Shown: positions 11,881 through 23,003, counted from the first letter of the stretch. The stretch is 64,000 nt of DNA from Liolophura sinensis (GCF_032854445.1 NC_088304.1:28529732-28593731); one strand, 5' to 3'. Notes: a model not told the origin generated them from the sequence alone. Program-made: numbers and translations.

Positions 11881-13980
11881 CTTACTTTCCAACCAATCAA
11901 CTGTTCAAATAAATCACAATCAATCAAACCAAATGCGAATTAAAGAGGATCTACGAAACATTTCAAAGTTAGGTCATTCAGTTAACAAAGGTTAAATTAC
12001 ATATCTCCATTGTAAAAAAAGGTGAGGTTGGAGTATACACTAGTGCTGTCTACCTGTAAAGGTAATTTACTAAAACTGTTGTTGTCCACGAACTGCGAAT
12101 TCTGCAAAGCTGGAAGAAATCACTTAAATTTTCTAAAATGCGTAATTTCACAGACGGGGAAGACAGCTTTATATAAGGCTGCATCACTTTATCACGTGGA
12201 TGTTCTTCGTATTCTGGTGGAACATGGTGCTAATGTCAACATACAGAATAGGGTAAGTTGTTTTGTGGCATTTTTTATATTAGCGCTTGTCGTACTAGCC
12301 TTTATGTAATGGTGGCTGTTACAACACTTATTTTTTATTTTATTCTGGTCGTCTTAGAACGATTTTCGAATGCTTAAGTATTGTTTTAAAGTAATAATTT
12401 TAAATGAAAACAGTTATCGTAGTATCCATATCCCGTTCGTTCCTAATGCATCGACTCTTCATAATCGACATTAGATAATAATTTTTGGAAACTCTCTCAA
12501 AACCGGCAGTAGAGGTGGAATGTCGGACCGAATGTAACTTTAAAGTCTAGCAGTGTAGTACTTAGTAAAGTTTATTCCGTAAGGAGTGCTGTACACAGAT
12601 AATCAAAGCTACCAAAATTAGCCTATTCACAGTACATAATGCCTAAGAAATAACACGAAAATAGCATCATAACATATACACAGGGGGCCTCGGTGGCCGC
12701 GGTGGTGAACACACCTTCGCGGCGCAATGATTCAGAAGCCTCTCACGAGGGAGGGAAATTTAGACTGTAACCTGAAGACATTGAGGAATACACAGCTTAA
12801 AATATAGTACAGATTTTTTTAGAGTCCCATGAAAGGCTTTATGGTCCAAGTTACAGCGTCCATACACGGTTCATGCAACATAGAGTACATAGGTATCACA
12901 TGCCCTCCTTATTTTACGGACTCTCCTGAGTTCGTCACATAGTGATCCACACATTGCCATGTCCAATGCTATATCAGAACACGAAACACGTGATTCTCCA
13001 AAGAAAAGTAAGGTGGGTATAACAAGACACGGTATGTATTCTTGAGTACGGCGTAAAACACCGATCTGTAAATAAATAAACAAACAAGGTACGATATACG
13101 ATCTCAGTAATCACAGTAAAATCCATGGGAAAACACATGTAAATATTGTGGCACAAGGTAAGATAGTCCAGACGTTCAATGATAGAACTTCATTAGAAGG
13201 ATTAAACTCATTTTTGCCACAAGATAATATCCCTTAAACCACTTCGCATCACATACGATATATTAACCGATATAAAAATGAACTGTAATCCTAGATAAGC
13301 TGTGCTGCTTTACTTACAGTTCCAGTTTGAACTGGACATTCAGAGAGTTTAGATTCACCATGACATCTGTAGACTTGCTTCTGAACTTTGACTCAGCTTC
13401 AAACATCAACAACAGCGCTTCATCTCCAGCAACTTCCTTTCTTAGGTGGATTTTCGCAAATAGACGTTAGTTAACTCAACTTGCCCGGCTGGAACTGTTG
13501 AATTGTCGGGCACAGAGACAGTAGATCCCATGGAACTACTAAGAAGGGCAAACATGTTGTACACACCCAACATGTTATGCCACTGCGCATATTTTCTGAC
13601 CAATACACATTGCAGGTGATGTGTTAACCTTAGAAACATGATCTGTGCGTATCCAGCACAAATAACTAATAATGGTCAATTTGTAGAAGTCCGCTAACGT
13701 GTGCTTTTTGTGATGCTTAACTTAAAATCAACTCCTAATATTAAGCATATCGATTCGTGATGCTGGAAATATCGCTGCTTATAAATACAATAAGGCGGTG
13801 TTATTGATCATGATCCATGAACTGTTAGGAATAAAATATTAACGTCTAACTAGATCCACGTCATAACTAGATAGCAGTCATTTGTCCTGAAACTGCAACG
13901 GTAATTACAGAATGCAACATATACAAACAAAAGCTCACGATTTTATGTTATATCCAGGGAAACTTACTTCCAACCTATCA
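11881..13980 (+). repeat. ankyrin-exon tandem unit B
   Basis: Second tandem unit, closely matching unit A and diverging more from C and D. It holds one ankyrin exon, the SINE-like head at about 12,683-12,750 and its tail at about 13,038-13,082. The rest looks intronic and carries no other coding sequence. Confidence 0.85.
12154..12252 (+). CDS. ankyrin-repeat exon 2 (33 codons)
   Basis: A 99-bp phase-0 exon between 'gtaatttcacag' and 'gtaagttg'. It encodes the same ankyrin repeat as exon 1 with small changes: 'ASLYHVDVLRILVEHGANVN' carries LY for RH and GAN for GAD. The near-identity to exon 1 indicates a recent tandem duplication of the whole unit. Confidence 0.75.
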
Positions 13981-14889
13981 ACTGTTCAAATAAATCACAA
14001 CCAATCAAACCAAGTGCAGATTAAAGAGGATCTACAAAACATTTCAAAGTTAGGTCATTCAGTTAACAACGGTTAAATTACATATCTGCTTTGTAAAAAA
14101 AAGTGAGGTTGGAGAAAACACTAGTGCTGTCTACCTGTAAAGGTAGTTAACTGGAACTTGTGTTGTCCCAACCAATCAAACCAAATGCGGATTAAAGAGG
14201 ATCTACGAAACATTTCAAAGTTAGGTCATTCAGTTAACAAAGGCTAAATTGCATATCTCCATTGTAAAAAAAGTGAGGCTGGGGTATACACTAGTGCTGT
14301 CTACCTGTAAAGGTAATTTACTAAAACTTTTGTTGTCCTCGAACTGCGAATTCTGCAAAGCTGGAAGAAATCACTTAAATTTTCTAAAATGCGTAATTTC
14401 ACAGTATGGGGAGACAGCTTTATATAAGGCTGCATCACGTCATCACGTGGATGTTCTTCGTAGTCTGGTGGAACTTGGTGCTGATGTCAACATACAGAAT
14501 AGGGTAAGTTGTTTTGTGGCATTTTTTATATTAGCGCTTGTCGTACTAGCCTTTATGTAATGGTGGCTGTTACAACACTTATTTTTTATTTTATTCTGGT
14601 CGTCTTAGAACGATTTTCGAATGCTTAAGTATTGTTTTAAAGTAATAATTTTAAATGAAAAACAGTTATCGTAGTACCCATATCCCCGTTCGTTCCTAAT
14701 GCATCGGCTCTTCATAATCGACATTAGATAATATTTTTTATAAACTCTCTCAAAACCGGCAGTAGAGGTGGAATGCCCGACCTAATGTAACTTTAAAGTC
14801 TAGCAGTGCAGTACTTAGTACAGTTAATTCCGTAAGGAGTGCTGTACACAGATAATCAAAGCTACCAAAATTAGCCTATTGACAATATA
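13981..14889 (+). repeat. ankyrin-exon tandem unit C, left part (split by the Polinton)
   Basis: Third unit, with the doubled leader sub-repeats and one ankyrin exon. It is interrupted at 14,895 by the Polinton and resumes at 29,879. The joined flanks read through as in unit A. Confidence 0.85.
14405..14503 (+). CDS. ankyrin-repeat exon 3 (33 codons)
   Basis: A 99-bp phase-0 exon between 'gtaatttcacag' and 'gtaagttg'. It encodes an ankyrin repeat beginning 'YGETALYKAAS', with 'LRSLVELGADVN' in the second helix. It lies only about 390 bp upstream of the Polinton, which would sit in the following intron and lengthen it by about 15 kb. Confidence 0.75.
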
Positions 14890-14895
14890 TCATAC
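14890..14895. repeat. Polinton target-site duplication, left copy (TCATAC)
   Basis: TCATAC precedes the left terminal repeat and recurs at 29,873-29,878 after the right one. Six bases is the usual Polinton duplication length. The first T overlaps the last base of the right terminal repeat, so CATAC is unambiguous and TCATAC is the preferred reading. Unit A keeps a single TCATAC at 10,542-10,547. Confidence 0.85.
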
Positions 14896-14986
14896 AGTAG
14901 TATACACACTATAGGTTCTGGCACACCCCACCCCTTAGGGCCCTCCCCATAACAAATAGAGGCCCCCACCCCTCTTTCCCTGCTTC
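14896..14986 (+). repeat. Polinton left terminal inverted repeat
   Basis: About 91 bp matching the reverse complement of 29,784-29,873 with a few substitutions and one indel. The similarity stops after 'ccctgcttc'. Polinton terminal repeats are often several hundred bases, so these are short. Confidence 0.92.
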
Positions 14987-15149
14987 TGGGGGTTGTATTA
15001 GACATACCCATTGCACTTGGTATGCTTCTACACCAAGCGTGTATACAACATGCGAAAGGGTTACAATTGCCAGTGGCTTCTCATCGGCTCCACGGAGCAC
15101 TGTAGTAAGAGTTGTCTGGGGGAGTAGTGCGGGGGTCACCTATATCGTC

Positions 15150-15326
15150 AGCGGCAGTTTTCTGGCAGCCCAACCATGTATTAGCTGTGGTCGGGGCGTT
15201 AAAAACCAATTTCGGCTTTGCGTGGCCTGCAAACATAATAAGGTCCAGACGCGTGAAAGGAAGTGGAGGCACAAGGCTTTCTTGACGAGTTCAGAACGGC
15301 TGGCGGCTAAAGAAATTTTCAATTAG
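15150..15326 (+). CDS. small putative zinc-binding ORF at the Polinton left end
   Basis: An open frame ending at 15,326 contains two C-x-x-C pairs about 10 residues apart (CISC and CVAC) followed by a basic stretch 'KVQTRERKWRHK'. This resembles a compact zinc ribbon. The start is not clear, as the frame is open from about 15,039. It lies just inside the left terminal repeat and 125 bp upstream of the polymerase frame. It could be a small gene or a detached N-terminal piece of the polymerase. No family is recognised. Confidence 0.35.
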   Translation, partial: SGSFLAAQPCISCGRGVKNQFRLCVACKHNKVQTRERKWRHKAFLTSSERLAAKEIFN

Positions 15327-15450
15327 AGAGTTGTGTGCATAGCTACACCGACTCGTACAATGAGGCACCATCAAAAAGCGCGAGCACTACGGGAGGAGTT
15401 TCAGACGCTCCTAGGTCCTGCGGCCTAAGTACCCACGGTCCCGCATTGCC

Positions 15451-18400
15451 TTGGAAGAATTGCAAGGGATCCTCGACAGGCATAAAACGGCTGTGGCTGA
15501 GTGGAAGCGGCTGCAAGACATCAAGAACTCCCGAAGTAACGAGGAGTTGAAGCAAGACGTCAAGAACCCCCTCAGTAACAAGGAGTTGGATGAATTGCTA
15601 GGTGGAATACAGGGTGAAAAAAAACTAGAATTCATCAACACCGGCAAGGCCATAAGGAATCTCATCCGGGTCTCGCAGATGCGCGTACCCGAAGGTGTTT
15701 GGATGGATCCCGTAGCCTTCTTAGAAGAAATTCGAGCCAGTATTCGCCAGAATCTAGAAAAAGAGATCCGCGCACTCAACGGGGTTAAGTTCCAACTAGG
15801 CCTCAGGTTTCAGCTGCGAAAGGCCCACGTCGATGGCAGTGGAGAGTATACCAGCCCAGTACTCCACAGCAAACAGGAGACCCTCCTAGAGGTCGGTGAC
15901 ATTGACGCGGCTGTAGATAAGGTCTTCCCCACCATCCAGGAGGCGCTAGAAAAATGGACACAGCGAGGGTCAGGCTGAGGTGTAAATAGCGTGCAAACAC
16001 TCTGGCTTGACATTGCAAGGTATCAGCCGCTGAGAGGCGGGTCCTACATCCCCCTACCTGCAGCCGTAAGTAACAAGAAAGCAGACATCAATGTGAAGAA
16101 CAAAGACGACGACTGCCTTCGATGGGCACTCCGGTCTGCCTTATTTCCAGCCGCCACAAACCCCCAGAGACCAACAAAGTATCCCACCAATGATGGTCTT
16201 GACTTTTGGGGGATCGACACCCCCACACCCACCTCTCAGATCCTTAAAGTGGATGGGAAGAACCACCTCGCCATCAAAGTGTTTGGGTGGGACAAGGACG
16301 TGATCGTGCACCGCCTCAGCAAGAAGCCCGGCGACACGCCCCGAATCAATTTGCTGCTGATTGAGAAGGCAGGCAAATTCCATTATACGTGGATAAAAGT
16401 CCTCAATCGGCTCCTATACCAAGAAAAATCGCAAACACTTCTGCGAGCGCTGCCTACACGGCTACACAAGGGAGGACCTGCTCGAAGTGCATAAGCTGGA
16501 ATTCCGAGGGATTGGCCAGACGGCGGTGAGGGTGGAGATGCCCCAGGAGAGGAAAAACAAGTTCTCCTTCCAGAACCACCACAAACAGCTACCGGCTCCG
16601 TTCATCATATATGCCGACTTCGAGGCTCTGACAAAAAAAGTTGAAGGCCCGCCGCCCAGCCCCACAGAGAGCAGCACTCAAAAGACTCAGCACCACGAGC
16701 CCTGCAGTTACTGCTATGTGTGGTGCGTTGCGAAGGCCACACAAAAACGCCTCGTGGAATACAGAGGCTCTGACGCGACGGAACACTTCCTCAGAGCTCT
16801 CCGGCAGGAGGAGCGGGAAATCAAAAATGTTCTAGCTAACCCTATAGCCATGAGGATGACTCCCCAGGACTGGCAGGCCCACAACAACGCCGCAACCTGT
16901 CACGTGTGTGAGAAGCCTCTAGGCGTCGATTCTGTGCGCAATCACTGCCATATCACCGGCAAGTACAGAGGCGCGGCCCATAACGTATGCAACCTAAAGT
17001 TGTGGCTGGGTCTCAAGACAGCCATACTAGTAGTCTTCCGCAAACTACGGGGCTACGACGGGCACCTCCTGATGCAAGCCATAAGTAAGGTGGAGGGCCG
17101 CATCTCCTGCATCCCCAACAACACGGAAAAGTACATCTCCTTCTCGCTGGGGCAGCTCCGCTTCATCGACAGCGTTCAATTCTTACCGGCTTTCCTTGAC
17201 AATCTGGTTGAGGCTAACAAACCTGAGGCTTTCCACATCAGAGCCCGGTATGAGCCCGCCGAAGAAAAACAAAGCTACTCATGCGCAAGTTTGTCTTCCC
17301 CTATGAGTATATGGACTCCTGGGAGCGCTTCGACGAGTCCAGCCTCCCACCTAAAGAGGCTTTCTACAGTAAGCTCAAAGTCGGAGGGATTAGCGATGAG
17401 GACTACATCCACGCTCAGCAGGTATGGAAGGCATTTGACTGCACAAATCTGGCAGACTATACAGACCTTTACTGCCGCACAGACGTGCTCCTATTGGCTG
17501 ATGTGTTTGAGGCCTTCCGGAAGACTTGTTTAGAGCAGTATGGGTTGGACCCAGCTCACTACTTTACGAGCCCAGGTCTGTCGTGGGAAGCGCTGTTCAA
17601 GAAGACCGGGGTAGAGCTGGAGCTGTTGACCGACTACGACCGACATGTCTTCATTGAGAAGGGGTTGCGAGAAGGTAACTCCATGGTAAGTAAGCGATAC
17701 GCCAAAGCCAATAATCCGCAGGTGGAGGGATACAACCCCGAAAGTCCAAACAGCTACATCCAATACCTAGACGCAAATAATCTATATGGCTGGGCTATGA
17801 ATCAGTTCCTTCCAACGGGCGGCTTCCAGTGGGTAGATGACGCGCAGCGTCTCGGTGAAACGATTGCTACCCACCCCCACGACAGTCCTTCCGGTTACAT
17901 CCTCGAGGTCGGCCTAGAGTATCCGGCCGACTTACATAACGCACATAACGGCTACCCATTAGCCCCGGAGCGTCTGGTGGTCCAGAAGGACTGGATGTCA
18001 GACTATCAGCACGGTCTTTTCGGCAAGAAAGCGCCTACTGAGGTGGAAAAGCTGGTCCCCAACCTCCGCAACAAGGAACGGTACTTCCTGCACTACCGGA
18101 ACCTACAGCTGTATCTATCTCTGGGAATGCACCTGACAAAGGTTCCCTGGGCCCTGAGATTCGCCCAGAGCCCTTGGATGGAACCCTATATCAGGATGAA
18201 CACCGGGCTCCGAAAAAACGGCCGCGAGTAAATTCGAGAAGGACCTGTACAAGCTAATGAACAACTCGGTCTTCGGAAAAACCATGGAGAACCTTCGGAA
18301 GCATGTGGACGTCAAGCTGGTACGCTCTGGAGAAGACGACAAGCTCCGACGATTGATAGCCAGCCCGAGCTTCGCACGGGCAAACATATTTGATGATGAC

Positions 18401-19000
18401 CTGGCACAAGACCCGTCTAGTCCTAAACCGACCTATCTACGTGGGCATGAGCATTCTAGATCTCTCCAAGCACCTGATGTACGACTTCCACTACAACCTC
18501 ATAAAGGCCCAGTGCGGAGAACGCTGCCATCTCCTCTACACTGACACGCATAGTCTGCTACTCGAGATTCAGACTGAGGATGTTTATAGGGATATAGCTG
18601 ATAATGCAAACCTGTACCACACCTCAGATTACCCACAAGACCACCCCCTGCACAGCGTAGCAAATATGAAGGTCTTGGGAAAAATGAAGGACGAGTGCGC
18701 GGGGCGGCCGATCGCCGAATAGATGTACTCCATTCAGGAGGCAGGTGGAGCCAACATTAAGAAGGCCAAGGGCGTGAAAAAAGGAGTTGTGGAAAAGCGC
18801 ATCCGCCATAAGCAGTTCAAAGAGGCCCTCTTCGAGGCGAAGATCTTTCGACACGGTATGGACGTGCTGCGATTAGAGCGTCACCATATCTACGGACAGC
18901 ACCTGAATAAGGTCTGACTGTCCCCTTCGATAGTAAGCGCTGGATCGCCGAAGATGGTGTCCACACCTTGGCTTATGGCCATAGAGATGCGCCTCCTTGA
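15451..19000 (+). pseudogene. Polinton protein-primed DNA polymerase B, broken
   Basis: The reading moves through several frames. The N-terminal coiled-coil-like part (15,451-15,978) ends in an in-frame TGA and continues in the same frame to about 16,490. Frameshifts follow near 16,490, 17,280, 18,220-18,260 and 18,400, and another stop lies at 18,720-18,722. Recognisable parts in order are the N-terminal block typical of Polinton PolB ('CLRWALRSALFP'), exonuclease motif 'YADFEAL' near 16,610, a C-x-x-C...H-C-H-I-T-G zinc/HNH-like insertion near 16,895-17,005, polymerase motif A 'LDANNLYGWAM' near 17,770, motif B 'NNSVFGKTMEN' near 18,260, and motif C near 18,540 reading Y-T-D-T-H-S. In motif C the second catalytic aspartate is replaced by histidine. 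The enzyme would replicate the linear element from a terminal protein. This copy is not functional. Confidence 0.9.
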
Positions 19001-19047
19001 CGGCACCCGGAGGATGGGCTGGAATGGACATCCTCTTCGAGGAACTA

Positions 19048-20066
19048 CTAGCACGGTAGAACCCCATCCGGGGGAAGCTGAGTATCGGGAGGCACTATAA
19101 GCAACTCCTCACGAACGAATCCTTGTCGCGGGCCATCCGACGTATCGTCTGGATAGTACAGCACGGGTTCATTAGGCTTTGTGACAGAGCGCCCAAGCCG
19201 ATATATCTCTAGAGACCACACAGGATCAGTTGCGCGACGGCGGCCGCCCTCCAGGTCTCCAGGCTGATAGAGATAACGGACGCCAACACCCTTGGGGATC
19301 TTCTGCTCATTAAGTCCAACGGGACGACGTGGAACCGTCGAGGAAGGCTTATGGGGCACCCCTTTTGCCTTGATGGCGTCTTTCGGCTTTTTACCGATCA
19401 GTCTCGTTGTCTCGTTATTTAGAGAGGCCACAACAGAGGGCGGCCGAGCCACCCATTCAATATACCGGTGTTTGGGAGGGAGGCGCATCTCCTGGGCGTA
19501 CTGATGTCCAAAGAGCCGCTCAGCCAGAGTACGGTTGAAACGTTCCACTATGCCTTGGTCTCGGTGGATATCCACGCGGCCTCGGCGGACTGTGACATCG
19601 TGTTTGGCCAGCAGTTGGCTCACCGCACCCATAAACTCGCTCCCAGGGTCAACTTGGAGAAGCTTCGGCCATCGAAGGGGTCCCCGCTTGTAAATGCGAG
19701 AGAGAGCATCAGCTATTTCTTTGGAATCTTTAGTAGCCAGAGGTTCCGCCTCCTTGTAGCGAGAAGCGACAACAACAACTGTGAGCGCGTACTTATACAG
19801 CTTCCGGCCTCGCCGATCATGTGGTAGAAATAGAAGATCGGCTTGGTGGATGTCATTCGGCGGGGAAACATCGAACATAGGCCTCGGTATTTTTCGGGGA
19901 CGAGGCAGGTACATCTGGTAAAACCCTGCTTTTTCAGCCAAGCCCGGACCGCATTCTCGGAGACTTTAGCCGCAGTGGCAAGTTTCTGGATGGCCGCGAG
20001 ACCCTTCCAGTACCCACGAGGGCTGTAGTACATATTTGCCAGGCGAGCAGGCACCTTACTAGCCAT
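19048..20066 (-). pseudogene. Polinton retroviral-type integrase (rve), one frameshift
   Basis: A DDE integrase on the minus strand, convergent with the polymerase. The N-terminal part from ATG at 20,066 has a helix-turn-helix-like block ('AAKVSENAVRAWLKKQGF'). A frameshift near 19,930 separates it from the catalytic core. Core motifs are 'HQADLLFLP' (first D), 'LQVDPGSEFMG' (second D) and 'GIVERFNRTLAERLF' (E), so all three acidic residues are kept. The C-terminal region, with 'GVRYLYQPGDLEGGRRRATD', resembles the DNA-binding tail of Polinton integrases. The enzyme inserts the linear element with 6-bp staggered cuts, matching the TCATAC duplication. Apart from the single shift it is the best-preserved enzyme of the element. 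Confidence 0.9.
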
Positions 20067-20080
20067 GTCATCAAGGTATT

Positions 20081-20653
20081 CTAGCAGCCCTCCAACAGAT
20101 TTGCGACGAAAAAGATGTTAATAATCGCGACGTATTTGCGTGCGCAGAACCACCTCACTACTAAGATCGTGCCTGCCATACGGCGAGGAGCTCGATGGCG
20201 AGTCCGGCAGTCAGTTTGGATTACTTGGTGTTTTGTGATTTCGTAACTCACATCTCCAACAACACACATTCCCAGGATGACGAAGGCCATCTCGCGGTGT
20301 TTTTGATCTTCACTAGGCACATAGAAATCGGAAAGCTGTGGCTCTGTGCCCAGCAGCGCCTCGCGTGCATCCCGTGTAAGAGTTTTGCCCGTGACCCTAG
20401 AATACTCGCGTACTGCAGCGTCGACATCCCGGAACGTTTGGACAGCGTGGCCCTGGCGGCGGAGGTCATCGTTGATCCAGTTCAAGCGCTCAGTGCGCTT
20501 TCGAGCCCATTTTTCCTGGGCGGCTTGGAGCTGCTCTACAGCGCGGTCATGGCGCATCCGCTCTTCGTCGACACCGGAACTCCTCAGCATCGAAAACATA
20601 TAGCTGCTCCCGCTGAAGGCCAAAGCGTTTACAAGGGCGCCGCCGATCATCAT
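20081..20653 (-). CDS. conserved Polinton protein of unknown function
   Basis: The minus-strand ORF has 190 codons, starting 'MMIGGALVNALAFSGSSYMF' (a hydrophobic N-terminus), then a long charged helical stretch ('RHDRAVEQLQAAQEKWARKR', 'RDVDAAVREYSRVTGKTLTR') and a block near 'EPQLSDFYVPSEDQKHREMA'. It is recalled as a recurrent hypothetical protein of metazoan Polintons. The hydrophobic segments suggest membrane or capsid-interior association, which is inference. The C-terminus after about residue 140 loses the expected character, which suggests a frameshift there. Confidence 0.6.
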   Translation of the reverse strand: MMIGGALVNALAFSGSSYMFSMLRSSGVDEERMRHDRAVEQLQAAQEKWARKRTERLNWINDDLRRQGHAVQTFRDVDAAVREYSRVTGKTLTRDAREALLGTEPQLSDFYVPSEDQKHREMAFVILGMCVVGDVSYEITKHQVIQTDCRTRHRAPRRMAGTILVVRWFCARKYVAIINIFFVANLLEGC

Positions 20654-20704
20654 TTCGATGGAGGCCAGTACTACTGGATTATATTGGGAGGAAGGAGCCC
20701 TTGT

Positions 20705-20909
20705 TTAATTAGCAGTTCCTTCAAAAAATATGGCCAGGCCTACATCTGCAATGACCATGCCGACGTCACGGGGTGATAAGTCCAGCTTCGGGAGGGCTCC
20801 TTTCAGGAACATCTGGCCGAGACGAGGGTACCCAGTAGCCAGGAGAGACCACAGCGGCGTGGTAGGCCGCGTTGACTAGAACTTTTCCGTCACTGGGTGG
20901 AGTAGACAT
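20705..20909 (-). pseudogene. small conserved Polinton protein, frameshifted
   Basis: A short minus-strand gene of about 67 codons starts 'MSTPPSDGKVLVNAAYHAA'. One frameshift near 20,840 separates this from a coding-like second half ending 'VGLAIFFEGTAN' at a stop at 20,705. The start overlaps the end of the upstream gene by about 20 bp and the stop lies about 50 bp above the next start, as expected for a tightly packed minus-strand cluster. Its function is unknown, and the C-terminal half is hydrophobic. Confidence 0.5.
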
Positions 20910-21444
20910 GCTGATCTATATAGAAAGGGTCGCGATGTGTATTCAAAAGGAGATTCTTTTCTTGCGGCGTGATATCTGCAACTCGTGCATGCGGCGTAAT
21001 ATCTGCACCTCGTGCATGTGCTGTATAGCGGCTGCGCCACACGCGTAGCAACACTAGCACTGCAAGGCTGCCAACGCCTAATAACGCCAGGGGCGCCCTC
21101 CAGTGGGTGATTTGGTGTGCCTTCGTAGAATCCGGTTCCTTCGCAAAATCTGTGGCCTCCCCCTCCTTCGTAGAATCCGGTTCCTTCGGCTGTTTTTTGG
21201 TGGAATCAGCTGCGCCAAGCAAAGCGGCCTTTGCTTTGCAAAGCTCGTCCTTGAGCTTTTCAGCATTGGCCTTTCTCGCTGCAGCACCCGTTCGACCCGC
21301 AGCGACTTTTTTTGGATTCTTCGCAGGGCCGTCATTCGTAGAATCCGATGTCACCCCCTCTGCTTCCTTCGGGCCTTCCGGATTCGTTGTACTCATGTTC
21401 CTCTGGATCATACGGCTCATTTCTAGGACAGCAATGGTGTTCAA
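20890..21444 (-). CDS. conserved Polinton small basic protein with one membrane segment
   Basis: An intact minus-strand ORF. The likely start is the ATG at 21,396 ('MSTTNPEGPKEAEG'); upstream ATGs at 21,420 and 21,444 are also in frame. An alanine/lysine-rich segment ('AAARKANAEKLKDELCKAK') is followed by repeats of 'DSTK' flanked by acidic and lysine residues. Near residues 132-152 of the longest form comes a hydrophobic segment 'APLALLGVGSLAVLVLL' that looks like one membrane helix, then a basic tail. A core or membrane-associated virion protein is plausible by composition and position, but I do not recognise a named family. Confidence 0.5.
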   Translation of the reverse strand: MNTIAVLEMSRMIQRNMSTTNPEGPKEAEGVTSDSTNDGPAKNPKKVAAGRTGAAARKANAEKLKDELCKAKAALLGAADSTKKQPKEPDSTKEGEATDFAKEPDSTKAHQITHWRAPLALLGVGSLAVLVLLRVWRSRYTAHARGADITPHARVADITPQEKNLLLNTHRDPFYIDQHVYSTQ

Positions 21445-21542
21445 ATGAGCAGTGCTCAGCAGTGGTCAGCGCCATGGTTAACGGTGCCAAGTACTTATCA
21501 TAGCAGTAGTATAGCCAGCAGGTAGCACCGCTAAGCGCCTGT

Positions 21543-21755
21543 TCAACAAATGGGGTCAGGGTCAGACAGTATCCATCGCCGCCGGTACGCCTCGTTATGC
21601 TTGAGAGTGTGGCACAGGATCACAATGAGATGAAAGAAACCGCGGAAAGGGCCCTCAAGCAGGTCCAGCACGAAAACAGTTTTGCCGCAGTTCGTCTGCC
21701 CACAGATAATCGCGCAGTGGGCCTCATCAATAAAGAGCGCTATTGAATCTACCAT
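21543..21755 (-). pseudogene. Polinton genome-packaging ATPase (FtsK/HerA type), N-terminal fragment
   Basis: Starts at 21,755 and overlaps the end of the capsid gene by about 29 bp. The fragment contains a Walker A motif 'CGQTNCGKTVFVLDLL' and the beginning of the ATPase fold, then stops at 21,543. The rest of the domain, including Walker B and the arginine finger, is absent. The 100 bp beyond the stop have no ATPase character. The family normally runs to about 200-250 residues, so at least two thirds is lost. It would power packaging of DNA into the capsid. Confidence 0.75.
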
Positions 21756-23003
21756 TCTGAATGTGCAGCTTTGCGTCCATGATCACATACAGATATACGT
21801 TCAACACACCGGGCTCTTCTCTCTCTTTTGTCACCTGTATCGTAATCCCCTCGCTGGCGTTCAGAACGCGCCTCCCACTGCCATGCAACTCGTCATCGTC
21901 GCTTGTCCGGAGGTCAAGCCAGAAGGCGTGCTTGGACGTCAAGAACTCTTCCAGGGACATGTTTGCCAGGCCTGTCTTTTACGACCCTGGCCACCTCAGG
22001 GTCCCGCTTCTTAAGGGGTGATCTGGCAAAGAACATCTTGACCTCGCCCCAATGCTGGTACGCCCGCATACCCTGGCTGTACAGCTGATTGGGGACCCCT
22101 TCTATTGTGACTTCTAGTTTGGTGATCTTCGGGTTGTAGAAGGATTCCGACCTCCTCCTACACGGGGTTCCTTTAGTCTCGAACAGTATGAGGATGCCCT
22201 TCATTGCTCTCGCTGGTGTGTTCAGGTTTATGTTCCAGAGAGTATCAAACTTGTCCTTCACAAACTTTCGGTGGCGGAGGACGCGATCATACAGCATGGA
22301 GACGCCCCCAGCAAACTGGGTTTGGATCTGTCTAGCGAGCTCCTCTTCGGTGACCCTATCGAACTCCAGGCTGATGTTGTCGATGGTGTAAGTCGCGTCG
22401 GCATCGTCTGTTGCCTGGATGACCCGGCCGTAATCGTTGAACGTCAGTTCGTACTCCAGTCGGTCGGCCAAGGCACTCTGGTAGAATGGCATCTAGAAGC
22501 TCAAAGTCTAGCGGGATGTGGAACCGGCTGCCAAAGGCGCGAGCAATGGCCTTTACTCCAGCATCGTCGTCACTTGCGTCCTCCGCTCCGACTCGAAGTT
22601 TAAGCATGTTTTCGCTGCCGATGCCTTGGTAGGCCGCATTCTGCCGTTCGTTTTTGGTCAGCCATAAGTCGCCGTAGCAATGAAACACATCAGAGTGTTC
22701 GATGGACATTACCTTATTCCCGCTGATTCTGATCGTGGTTTTCTTGACTACTGCGCGTTCGAGATTCCCGACCACTGTGGCGTTCGGGTCGGATGAATTG
22801 ATCGTGATCGAGAAGGCCAAGCGCACGGTACCGGGCACAATGACGTTATTTGCGCCGAGGTTGGGGAAGCGCACCAAGAGTTGTTGATTCTGGTCGATAG
22901 TACTCGGGTTGTTTGTGACGACCAAGGACTGCCATACACCTTGTAACCCCCGAGGCTTACGGAGTGTTCTGAAGGGGTTTAGCCTGCGTCCGTATGCATC
23001 CAT
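21727..23003 (-). pseudogene. Polinton major capsid protein (double jelly-roll, hexon-like), two frameshifts
   Basis: The gene reads from ATG at 23,003 ('MDAYGRRLNPFRTLRKPRG') to a stop at 21,727. Frameshifts near 22,495 and between about 21,930 and 21,970 break it into three parts. The first part carries the β-strand-rich N-terminal roll ('NVIVPGTVRLAFSITIN', 'ISGNKVMSIEHSDVFHCYGD'). The second continues with 'DRLEYELTFNDYGRVI' and 'ARAMKGILILFETKG'. The third ends 'LNVYLYVIMDAKLHI'. The combined length of about 425 residues is in the range of Polinton double-jelly-roll capsid proteins. It is divergent from the + strand gene starting at 23,048, with only 44 bp between the starts. Confidence 0.8.

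Noticed and set aside
10787-13083. Recurring 60-70-codon minus-strand ORFs in each ankyrin unit
   Set aside because: They are identical by duplication, lie over the SINE-like tail and show no codon-level conservation beyond the DNA identity.
20195-20776. 193-codon + strand ORF
   Set aside because: It is antisense to two conserved minus-strand Polinton genes; no recognisable content.
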